Assembly (NCBI RefSeq): GCF_000208745.1
Contig: NC_030850.1
Coordinates: 5,288,938-5,352,937, forward strand
DNA: 64,000 bases
DNA from: Theobroma cacao
Lineage: Eukaryota; Streptophyta; Magnoliopsida; Malvales; Malvaceae
Direction: 5' to 3'
The position numbers and the translations under genes are program-made. The notes beneath the pieces are model-generated. The model had not been told where the DNA came from, did not search any database, and worked only from the letters and a program-made list of their open reading frames with translations. Each line of letters opens with the position of its first letter. The stretch's first letter is position 1. Below are positions 14,516 through 24,803 of this stretch, one piece after another.

Positions 14516-15864
14516 GGGAGCAGGAGAAACCGCCAACTATGACGAGGACGGCCTAGTCAAAATCTTTGAACCGGTTTTCTCCTTTCCAATTTTACCCCCC
14601 ATCTTTCTTCCCCATTAACGACGCTCAATGATCGCTGGCCGGAAATTTTAATTACGAGATTAATCCTCTTCCTATTTGAGATTTATTTTTGGCAATTTGT
14701 CCCTTTCTAGTAATAATTTATTCATGGAGCTGCAAATAGATCCCAGTTTTATGAAAATACAGATTAAATAATAAAAGCCGAAATTGCTTAGCTTTCTACA
14801 TTCTAGCTAAGGAAAAGAACCTTCTAACGGAGTTCACGCGGCAATTCACACATTTCAGGCAACGGAGAAGGAATTTAACCTTGTTTTCTTCCAATTATTA
14901 TTATTATTTTTTAATAAAAACCCAACAAATTACCAGCTTGTCAAGCTCTTCCAACCACCTTTTCCCCTCAAAAAAGGAACCTTTTTATTGTGAGGAAATC
15001 CCGAAGAAGAAAGGATGGTGCCACCAATTAGTCTTACCCCTTTTATAACAAATAGCTTCATTGCATTGCATGGCATGGCATGGCAAAGTGGAACAACTCA
15101 CAACATGTTACTCAATCGAAGGGAATTATTAAAAATAACAAGTTTGCAAAGAGAACAATCAAAAGTCAGGATTATGGTGTAGGCAGGCATCCCACTTTTC
15201 TTAGATATATGAACGAATCTGAGCAAACCTATAAAGCCAGGATTCAACCAAAATTGATGTTGCAGATCACATGAAAGGAGGCTGTCACCAAATGCATGCA
15301 CGTGCAAATGCATACAAAATGTTCATGACAGCAGGCCGGGATTTTAACTTCTGTCACGTTGCTTCTTCGAAAGCCAGAAAGGGTCTATCAACTGTGCCTC
15401 CAGAGCCCAAAACAATAAAACCCCTGGGATTACTGTTAGAAATGAAGTGATCCTATTTTCACACACCTTATGAATTACATCATTATCGACTTACGGTCTC
15501 AGACGTTAAGTTTCCTGGTAAAAGACATGAACTTACACTAGTATTAATAAATGTGGGAAACGGTCTGTCCGCCTTCAGTGAGCCACACAATCATCATGGA
15601 ATAATGCAGGCATACGTGGTTGAGAAATTGACAAATCATAGCCAACATTCCCTCCCTTATAACATCAACCTTGATTGATCTCCTTCGATTTCTTTCAACA
15701 GTTTCTGCAATTAAAAAAAACCCCACTGAAGTGAGCAGCGCACCAACCAAGTTGACCATCTGTCTCTTCCAGCCACAGACTTTCTTCTCACATTTATTCT
15801 AACTCTACCCTGCTTTTATTTCATAAATCTCTTCACCAATATAACCAGTAAGAAACTCAGTAAC
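14516..15864. other. Divergent intergenic region between RABH1 and the NPH3-like gene
   Basis: About 1.3 kb shared upstream by two genes transcribed away from each other. I see no further gene. A 71-codon minus-strand frame (15544-15759) has a hydrophobic start but no homology I recognise and no splice partners. The GCATG-rich stretch near 15065-15085 is a short tandem (TGCATGGCATGGCATGGC). Confidence 0.5.
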
Positions 15865-15891
15865 ATGTCTGCCGGAAGAGCATCACTATGA
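15865..15891 (+). promoter_or_regulatory. Upstream ORF overlapping the NPH3-like start codon
   Basis: An 8-codon frame (Met-Ser-Ala-Gly-Arg-Ala-Ser-Leu-stop) begins 23 bases before the predicted main ATG. Its TGA overlaps that ATG in the sequence ATGA. Such overlap could couple or repress main-ORF translation. It matters only if the transcript starts upstream of 15865, which the sequence alone does not show. Confidence 0.5.
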
Positions 15892-18800
15892 AGAAGTCTC
15901 TTCAAATGGCTCAGCCACGAAGTCCTGGTGGGAGTGATGCCGGTGGCAGTGATCATCAAGCTTATGATCAAAGCATCATAGTTCCAAACAAACTCATCAC
16001 TGTAGCTGATAGCCTCGAAAGGAAGGAACTTTCATGGTAAAACATGCATTCCTTGCTATTCAAACACCCGAGTTTAAACTAGAATTGGCAACATAATAAC
16101 TGATTTGTAAAAGGATAATATGTTGAGATGCGGTAGCTGCTTGCTTCTCCTTCATTACCATTTGTTTCAAAGTAATTTGCTGCAGCTCATGCTTCCTTTT
16201 CTTTTGTTGGGTGATTTAATGCAGGTTTGCCACGTCTCAAATCCCCACAGATTTAGCAATCCAAGTTCAAGAAGCAATCTTTAATGTTCACAAGGTAAAT
16301 CATAAAGATAAATAAGATTTTGCACAACATCTGATATAACCTGCATAACTATGATGAGCAAAACAAAAAACTGCATAACTATCAGGACCCCTTTCTTTTC
16401 TTATTTTCCTCTTTTTTTTTTTTTAAGCCTTCTTTAGCTAAACTAAAGTAGAGAAGTATAGAATAAATGTTCCATAAGAACAAAAATAGAGCAAAACACA
16501 AAGGAAGGGAGCTTTACAAAGTTCCAAACCCCTCATGAAGTGATGTGTACTATAGGTAATAAACAAATAAAGCATTTGTGACCCTGTTTTACCACTAATT
16601 CATCATTATCAGAGTTCTGACATTCTAAAATTTTTCCCTAGAGAAGAAAAATCTGAATATTTTCTGGCCAAGTTGGAAGATAAAGGAAACCAGTTACTCT
16701 TTCAATTTACTCGTGTCCAATAAACACAATAATCTTAACAACTTGAAATTATTAACATATAAAAGAGTGCAGAGCCAACCTTGGTATCAAACTACTAGCT
16801 CTCTAATCTCTTTCCCCTGAAACAGTATCCCTTGGTATCAAAAAGTGGCTACTTAGGGCAGCTGGAACTTCAGCCTTCAATCTCAAACTTTGGGTATGAT
16901 CTCAAGCTTGAAAATTTTCCAGGTGGATCAGAAACGTTTGAGATCATTCTAAAATTTTGTTATGGTCTCCCAGTAGACTTAAACCCCAACAACATAGCTG
17001 CACTAAGATGTGCATCAGAATATCTAGAGATGACAGAAGAATTTGAAGATGGAAATCTCATAGCCAAGACAGAAGCTTTTCTCACATTTGTAGTCCTGGC
17101 ATCTTGGAAAGACACTATTACTGTCCTCAAATCTTGTGAAACCCTATCCCCGTGGGCAGAAAACCTCCAGATTGTCAGAAGATGCTGTGACTCGATAGCT
17201 TATAAGGCTTCAAGAGAGAACTCATCAACTGGAGATATAGTTAGTGAAGAAACCTGGTGGTTCAGTGACGTGGCTACCCTTCGCATTGATCATTTCATGA
17301 GGATTATGACAGCAATTAAAGCAAAAGGAACAAAAGCAGAGATCATAGGCAAATGCATAATGAATTATGCAGACAACTGGCTTCCAGACATGGATGAGGA
17401 ATTGGAAGGACTGAGAGGATATGGACTTGGGAAGAGTGAGTTGCAGTTCAGTATTTTGAGAAGAAAGGAAGAAGAGGGTGCCGGACAAAACAAGGAGCAA
17501 AAAACAATTATTGAAAGCCTAGTAAGCATACTTCCTTCTCAACATGGAGCTGTTTCATGTAAGTTCTTGTTGCAAATGTTGAAAACAGCCATGGTGTATT
17601 CTGCATCACCTGCTCTGATATCAGATCTTGAAAAGAGAGTTGGAATGATGCTGGAAGATGCCAGCGTAAATGATCTACTGATCCCTAATTATAAAAATGA
17701 AGATCAGGGAATAATGGTAAAGTGAGTATTACTATTTAACCTCATTAGTAGATTGTCTAATTTAGCATGCCAATCCAAAAAGAAAACCTCCAGAAGAGTA
17801 TTCCTTTATAACCATGCAATTCGACTTATTTATATTCCTGTTCATTTACCTTCCTCAACAGTTCACCTGAACAGCGAACAATGCACAATGTAGAGGTGGT
17901 GCAAAGGATTTTGGACTATTTTTTGATGCATGAACAACGGCAGCAGCAACAGCAGCAAAAAATAGGGAAAACAAATGTTAGTAAGCTATTGGACAATTAC
18001 TTAGCAGAAATAGCCAGGGATCCGTATCTTTCCATCACAAAATTTCAAGTTCTTGCCGAATCCTTGCCAGAAAATGCTCGATCTTGTGATGATGGTCTCT
18101 ACAGAGCCATTGATACCTATCTCAAGGTTACTTGTCAAGTCTCTTATGCTATTTAGATCATTTGCTGATTTAGATCTTAATATTTAATTCTTGATATCAT
18201 TTTCAGACTCATCCCTCACTATCTGAGCATGACCGGAGAAGGTTATGCAAAATAATGAACAGTGAAAAACTATCATTTGATGCATGCATGCATGCTGCAC
18301 AAAATGATCGGTTGCCCCTACGAACTATTGTCCAGGTAACTTATGTCAGAACTTTATATTCAAATTTTTCACTGCATCAGTTTCTTCTGTGAGTTATGAA
18401 GAATTTGTATGTATCAGCTATCAAGAGTCAACTCTTAAAAAGTCTTTTGTACAAAACTCCCATTTCATTGTTCTAAAGTAAACCAAATGTACCCGGTAAT
18501 ACTGCAACTTCAGGGACCTATCCTGAAGTTAGATTAGAATTTTTGGACCAGGAATCACAACAGCTTGCAATCTAAATATACCTGACAGACCCGTGAAAAT
18601 GTTCCTTAAAGTCTTGTGTACATAGCAAATCCACAACTAAAACCATGAAAGCATTTTATGGTTCTCATAGTGCTAGCTAGTAGATCTTCATCTTACAAAC
18701 CAGTTATGACTACTGTGATAAATCATCCTTCACGCATTCAGAGGAAAAGTATATTATAGAGGGAGGTTGTCCACATTAGGCACACATGCATACCAATGAT

Positions 18801-19685
18801 TTTTCCATTGATACGCATATCATTTAGCGAAAAAAAAAAAACAAAAGGCATCTGATATAAGTTCACATTTATAGCAGGAAAAGCTCAAATCAACTATAAG
18901 AGTACAAAACTAAGAAATAAATCAACCACAGAACAATTAAAACCATTATAATCTAATTTATATAAAAATAAATTTGTGTGGGTGTGTGTCATTCACTAGA
19001 GAAGAAGGCAATCACAAGGCCAATAGAACAATTATGGACACCAAAAGGTAACGTTTAGATGTTTCCCAAGAATTAAACCATCTAGTGCTTCCAAAATAGC
19101 AGCTTATAGATTTCACTGTAGAGAGTTCAGACAACAAATAAGAACTCATCTAGATTACAGGCCCCTGATAACATAACAGTGAATAAAATGCCATCAGAAT
19201 GAAGAGAAGGAACATCAAGAAAAGCTATTGACAGTCTGATAGTAGACAAAGTCACCAGGCACTAAACCCTGCCTCTGAGGGCTAATTAGTGTATGATCCA
19301 TCAACTTCATATGCAGGTTTTATTTTTGGAGCAAGCAAAGATGAGGATGGCAACGCAAGGAAAGGAAACATTAACAAGAGAAGAAAATTCCGAACAAGAG
19401 GAACACCGACAATCCACAAACACAGAGATAAAGAACCTCAAATCAGAACTCGAGAATGTAAAGACAAAGATGACAGAACTACAAAATGACTACTCTGACC
19501 TGCAACAAGAGTACGAAAAGATAAGCAACAAGCACAAGAATGCATCCGGTTGGAGTTTGAATTGGAGGAAGATTAAGAACTCTTTCCACGTGAAGCCAGA
19601 AAATGATGACAATGGAGATGGACAGCAGAGATCAAATCCAGCTAGCTTCAGACTCAGCTTTAGACGTAGGCAATCAGCATCATAA
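15888..19685 (+). CDS. NPH3/RPT2-like (NRL) BTB-NPH3 domain protein
   Basis: Six exons (15888-16036, 16225-16294, 16826-17721, 17862-18126, 18207-18335, 19317-19685) give 625 residues, typical of NRL proteins. A BTB domain occupies roughly residues 30-160 (PTDLAIQVQEAIFNVHKYPL, then FKFCYGLPVDL-like ILKFCYGLPVDLNP). The NPH3 domain follows, with WWFSDVATLRIDHF, VEVVQRILDYFL, ENARSCDDGLYRAIDTYLK, HPSLSEHDR and FDACMHAAQNDRLPLRTIVQ. A coiled coil (about residues 530-575, EIKNLKSELENVKTKM) precedes a basic tail ending RRRQSAS. NRL proteins are plasma-membrane-associated CUL3 substrate adaptors or scaffolds in phototropin light signalling and polar auxin transport. A short polyglutamine run (HEQRQQQQQQK) lies in the NPH3 domain. 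The terminal R-x-S resembles the 14-3-3 site of NPH3. I cannot say which Arabidopsis NRL is orthologous. Confidence 0.92.
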
Positions 19686-20566
19686 ATTTGTCAGCAGTAA
19701 GAATCCTGTAATCTCAATGCTCAACCCAGCCAATAGCCTCAACAGCATTATGCGCATTGTCTTTCCATTTTTGACTAGTTTATTCCACAAGGTTTAGATT
19801 GAATGTTAAATTAATACCACATCTTGCCATATAGAACATCCCTGCATCTCTCTCTTACAAAGGAAAGATGCAATGAACATGTTCATAATGGAAAGGGGAC
19901 TGTAATCCCAGTCATGTAAATCTCAACAGTCTGTTATTAGACCATAAAAATTGTTCATAAAGGAAAGCGAGTTATGATCTCTATCATGTAAGTCTCAAAG
20001 GTTCTGCTGTTATCAGACCATAGCACATGTTCATAATGGAAAAGGATCTGTCATTTCAGCCATGTAAATTTCAATTCTAAACATAGTCTTTCTTACTAAT
20101 ACTTTATTACAGCAATCCATGAGGTAGACAACAACTTAAGATTTCTAAGTGAGCAGCTAGAAATGTGTGTCCAATGAAACAGAAAACAAGCAGGCATTCG
20201 GATTTTTCAAGTAGGCAGGGATGATTCGTAGAAGTTGTTTGATCAACATAAATGCTAAATCCCAAAGCAAGCTTATCAATTCCATTTTGGTTAAACAAGT
20301 TGCTTAATACTCAGCCTTGCACGATAACCACAACAACCACGCTACTAATTATGCTCTATTAATCAAACAAAAACTAAATTAAAAAATTCAAGCAACAAAA
20401 CTAAAACCCCATTTCATAATACCTGAGTAATATGCATCATTAATAACCTCTCATCAATAATGTAAAAAACATTAAAAAAAAAAAACCTTCTTCATGATAG
20501 TCCAATTGTCCCATTCAACCCCTTATTTTAAAAAAGGAAAAGGAAAAACCCAAAAATCCTACCTAC
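19686..20566. other. Convergent intergenic region, NPH3-like and uL23m 3' ends
   Basis: Holds both 3' UTRs and a threefold imperfect tandem repeat (19880-20078). No additional gene supported. Confidence 0.6.
19880..20078. repeat. Threefold imperfect tandem repeat, period 72-76 bp
   Basis: Units start with TGTTCATAATGGAAA at 19880, TGTTCATAAAGGAAA at 19952 and TGTTCATAATGGAAA at 20028. Each continues with a CATGTAAATCTCAA-like block, and the first two with TTAT-AGACCATA. Divergence between units suggests it is not very recent. It begins about 195 bases after the NPH3-like stop, so it probably falls in that gene's 3' UTR. Confidence 0.8.
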
Positions 20567-21100
20567 CTAACTAGCCCTCCTCATGCTGCTCCAAGGAAAC
20601 TTCACCTCTCCACCGCCGCTGCTGCCGCTGCCGCCACGACCCGAGGCGTAAGAAACCTTCCCCTTCCCCTTCCCCTTCTCAGCTCCACCATTCTTCATGT
20701 TCCCATCAAGCCAATGTCTCTTCTTTTCCCCTTCTTCCACAACGTTCTTACTCTTACTATTCTTATTAATACTCTCTTTTTCCTCTTCAATAATCTTAAT
20801 AGGGAAAAGGTTCTCGGATATTGAAAGAGGGGTTCTTAAAGTGACGTAAGCTTTCTTGTAATCGGGTTTGGCGATTAAGAAACCACCGCGTTTCTTCTTC
20901 TTGCCTTCCATATTGAGAGTACGGACTTTTTCGACGTCGAAACCGTAGAGGGATTCGAGGACGCGTTTGATCTCGATCTTGGACGCCGATGGGATGGTTT
21001 TGAGAGCTATTTCTTGAATGTTGGTGAAGGTGTTTGGCATTAGTAGCTTGATTGGAAGGTTGGCGAAGTGAACAACTCGTCTTCCTAATCTACTTGCCAT
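20567..21100 (-). CDS. Mitochondrial large-subunit ribosomal protein uL23m
   Basis: A single uninterrupted frame of 177 residues. The start SRLGRRVVHFANLP and the body (IQEIALKTIPSASKIEIKRV, LYGFDVEKVRTLN, GKKKKRGG, DYKKAYVTLR) match the ribosomal L23 fold used by plant nuclear-encoded mitochondrial L23. uL23 sits at the polypeptide exit tunnel and contacts 23S-type rRNA domain III. The C-terminal 60 residues (about 118-177) are a charged, glycine-rich extension (EKGKGKGKVSYASGRGGSGS) of no known fold. The N-terminus is basic and free of acids, which suits mitochondrial import. Site II motifs (TGGGCY) lie 136-172 bases upstream, as is usual for plant ribosomal and mitochondrial genes. Neighbouring ROCK1 is on the same strand, upstream. 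Confidence 0.92.
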   Translation of the reverse strand: MASRLGRRVVHFANLPIKLLMPNTFTNIQEIALKTIPSASKIEIKRVLESLYGFDVEKVRTLNMEGKKKKRGGFLIAKPDYKKAYVTLRTPLSISENLFPIKIIEEEKESINKNSKSKNVVEEGEKKRHWLDGNMKNGGAEKGKGKGKVSYASGRGGSGSSGGGEVKFPWSSMRRAS

Positions 21101-21887
21101 TTTCTAATTTCTTTTTTGGTCACTCTGGTTTTCTGGGTGGAGCTCAAGCATTGAAAATGGCAGCGGAAGAAGGTTTTGTGAGGCTTTTCCAGACGAAAAA
21201 TGGCTTGTTGGGTGCTTGCTCTTACCGCTTTCTCTTGGGCTGGGCTAGAAATCTATTTAGTATTAATGGGCCGTCAAGATAACTTCGTCTTCCAACAAAC
21301 AGAAAGTGAAAAACCCGTCCTGAATCAAGGAGATACCTCGGCAAAAGGAGAGATTATGCGCCAATTATCAAGTCAAATGCTCAAATAAAAATCTAATAAT
21401 ATTTAATTTATCATTTAATGCCTTGACCACCTGTATAATGAATTAAAAATGATCATAGCTGCCGCCGTGCTCGGACTTTTTTTTGGGGGGCATAGAATTC
21501 CTCTAAAAACTTCTAATGTACACACAGGAATTGAATACTGATTCTGGTATTCTTTCTTTATTGCTTTGTTCACTGAAGCCACTGTCTACACCGGAGTACT
21601 ATCACATGCATGATTCATTTCAGACAATTGTGCACTGCTCGAAAAGGTCAGACTAAATCAAATCAATGTCCTTCTTCTTCCCAATTTCAGTCAGAATCAA
21701 TACCCAATTCAACATGTCCTGAAATTGATGAACGCAAGTACAATATGCCTTCTTCATTTGCCTACACTAAGTGGGTACAATAACATCCTAAAGGATTCCT
21801 TTTACCCTTCCCCTAAAACTTGGGAAAACAAATGGAAAATGTAATAATCGAGGCCACTCTCAGAAACCCCTTATTTTCTGCAGGTTA
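21101..21887. other. Intergenic region between uL23m and ROCK1
   Basis: Contains the uL23m promoter and the ROCK1 3' UTR. No gene seen. A polypurine/pyrimidine step TTTTTTTTTGGGGGG lies near 21479-21490. Confidence 0.6.
21236..21272. promoter_or_regulatory. Cluster of three site II (TGGGCY) elements upstream of uL23m
   Basis: TGGGCT at 21236-21241 and 21241-21246, and TGGGCC at 21267-21272. Site II elements recognised by TCP factors are typical of plant cytosolic and organellar ribosomal protein genes and coordinate expression with growth. Inferred from motif, spacing and the identity of the gene. Confidence 0.55.
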
Positions 21888-24803
21888 TTAGGCTTCCTTC
21901 TTTTTGACTCTGTATGGATATTTCTGGTATATTGAAATGCTACTGATGACAAGTGGAAGAGCCACGAGACAATACACTGATGGCGGCTTTCCTTCAAAAA
22001 GGAACTGCAGCATGGCTGTCACAAGAAGTGCAGAAACAATGACAAACCCCTGCACGCATTTGAGAAAATTTTGCTACCATAAGTATCATTGAGACAGTGA
22101 TGTGGTATGGAGATAAATTCAAACAATAAAATATTTATGGCATAAATGGAAGAGTGATTGGTCCTTCAGCTTTAATAATACCCTAAAAAGGGTATTCTGA
22201 AATCTGCATTCCAGCAGATGATCCAGGACACTTGGCCTCCCATTACCTCCACCCCTCTTTGAAGTCAATACATGGACTAGGAAAATTACAAACTAAGAAG
22301 TGGCATCAATGGGTTTAAGTTTGAGTCTTTTTTTACTTGATGATTTACAACATATGCAATTCGATGGCCCTTATGTCGACCTGCAGCCATCTATCATCAC
22401 TCTATCCTTCAATACTCCATCCTACTTAGTCACCAATTACTTTTATGTAGTTATGCTTACCTTTCTCACACCACCAGCAAGGCTGGTGACAAGGCCAACA
22501 AGAATCCCACCAAGAGCATTAGCTACAACTGGAATCTGAAAAAATAAAAATAAAAAAGGAAGACAATTGTATTTAAACTTTATGATGTATGTATCACAGC
22601 AGTTAAAACATAAACAGATTGCCAAAATAAACTTACAGGCATCCATAATATAGATCTTACTAAACTAACTCACAAAATTCCCTACCCAGTCTTATTCTAT
22701 CCTTTTCCTGCTTGTGCTAAACCCAAGAGCATCCCCATATCTCTCTAGAGAAAAGTTTCCAAATAAAATAGGACTATTACCAAAGTTAGTGGAGTCCAAC
22801 CATAAAAGAATCCATGGCGTCTGATAGCTTCTCCATCTGGAGACTTAGAGGTACTAGCCAGTAAGCACAAGCTTCCAACAATAGACATTTCTACAGTCAT
22901 CAAGTATGATGAGTGCTTCTTAACCTGCAATAAACAACATATTAAGGAACAGAGAGAAAACTAAGCCTTTATACTAATTTGTATCTTCAAAACCGAAGAC
23001 TAAACCATTTCTCACCTGAGAAGCCCATTGACATAATGCAGAAGCTAGACCAGAGAGCACAGAAGCAACCAAGACTGGGACAATTCCATAAAATAGAATT
23101 TGGTCAGGGTCACGACTATTTGAACCTTTGCTAGAGCCTTCACCAATGCTTAGAAGAACAGCTGCCATAATCAACAAGAAAAGAGCCCCAATTTGTTGAA
23201 TTGACTGCTTTTGCCTGCATAGAAGCACCACAATCAAGCCAAATAAGCTCACAAGGATCCCGACAATACCATTACTATTCAATCCACGTCAATAAATGCC
23301 TTATAATGAAAATGATACCATTTTTCAAAGAAAAACAATTAAAGAACTATCAAATTCATGCAAAATATATAATAACCAGTAATTAAGTCATTTGCAAAAC
23401 TCAAAAGCAGTCCAGCAAATCAGTAAGCTATAAGTTCAGAGCAGCACAGAATAATGAATAAAATATATAAACATGAACATGGTTCTAGCACCCATAGGAA
23501 CCAGCTGGTCTGTACTAAATTCTCTAACTGAAAGGAGACAATATCATCTAGGCAGTTTCTTTCACAGGACAACCCTCAAAGGAGATAGATGATAGACAAA
23601 GGAGCTGTTGAGAAAGATACCTCAGTATGATATATGTAAACAAGGCAGTGAAAAATATTTTTGTCTGGTTCAGCATTGAGAATGTAAGTGAATCGAGATT
23701 CCTGTAAGATATCTGCAACAAACTGTTTTGAAGTGCATAAATCGCGGCTGGAAGACCTGATGCAGTCAGTGAGCCCACCAAAGTCCATTCTTTCACCATT
23801 TTCTTTAAAGTACCATCTTTTGCCATGAGAATCAGAGCACATATAACCTAGTAAGCATATTCAAAAGTAAATGATCTTAGAAATTGATATGCTTAAATGT
23901 GAACAGAACCAGACATAAAGTAAAATAAAGCATACGCAAAATTACCTTAGCTATCTCACATGTCAAGACTGATGAAGTTACAATTACTTCTCGTCTGTAG
24001 AAAAAAGATTATCATGAGTTAAAAACTTGAAAGAAAAAATTGTTCAAACATACTCAAAGTATCAGAGTGAGGGGAAGACATTTATAGCTGTTACCTGTGG
24101 TGTATCAATCCATATACATGTGTGCAGATGCACGTGTGTGTTCGAGTGTACAATCATTATTAAACTGAATTTACATCCTAGCATTTCAAACTTTAAAAGA
24201 TCGCATTAAGATATGGAAAGAAAGAACCATGAAAATATCTGATCAATTGATGCCAATGAAGATACTTAAGTACTAATTGTATAAAAGCAGCAACAAGCCA
24301 AGACAATGCTTCAAGTTCAAGATAGAAACACAATGGTAAAAATGCAAATGAAAAATCTCAAAGTTTTAACAGGTCCAAAAATAAGCTGTCTTCGAGACAA
24401 ATTCAAAGGTCTCTCTACTTATGCTGCCAATCTTAAGAAGAAAAAATAAAAACTAGGCAAAATCATAAAAATTTCACTACAACTTTGCCAAAAGCTCATG
24501 ATAAACTAATCCTCATAAAATACAACAAAACTTTAGTTCCTTTGATCAGTTGCTAATTTTTCCAATCTCCACCATAACCGAAAACCAGATTTCGAAATGA
24601 TCAATCAAAAGGTAAATTAAATTAAATCCAACATTTGATTAATTACGAGCCAAATCAAAAGGTGAGAATTTGAGTAAACAGAATTTAAATAAATTAAAAT
24701 TTGGAGGAAAATATTATTACCTGGTGAAGCGTTTGGAGATAAGAGGCTGCGCTCCATATTGAAAAGTCAGCAAAATGGAGTAAAGCCAAACGCGTGGACT
24801 CAT
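21888..24803 (-). CDS. ROCK1: ROCK1-type UDP-GlcNAc/UDP-GalNAc transporter (nucleotide-sugar transporter)
   Basis: Seven minus-strand exons (24721-24803, 23946-23994, 23621-23847, 23016-23214, 22781-22924, 22461-22535, 21888-22049) give 312 residues. It is a multi-spanning membrane protein of the nucleotide-sugar transporter family. Family hallmarks are present: LPAAIYALQNSLLQISYRNL, LTFSMLNQTKIFFTA, and a late glycine-rich helix ANALGGILVGLVTSLAGG. The C-terminus is lysine-rich (RVKKKEA), ending close to a KKxx-type ER-retention signal. The Arabidopsis homologue ROCK1 is an ER-resident UDP-N-acetylhexosamine transporter affecting cytokinin levels through glycoprotein quality control. I assign the function by similarity. 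The start is odd. The first ATG gives MSPRVWLYS, but the frame stays open 29 codons upstream without another ATG, and the Arabidopsis protein has, as I recall, an N-terminal extension before the same segment. Confidence 0.88.

Noticed and set aside
15544..15759. Minus-strand 71-codon frame with hydrophobic start
   Set aside because: No recognised domain, no promoter or splice context; could be chance.
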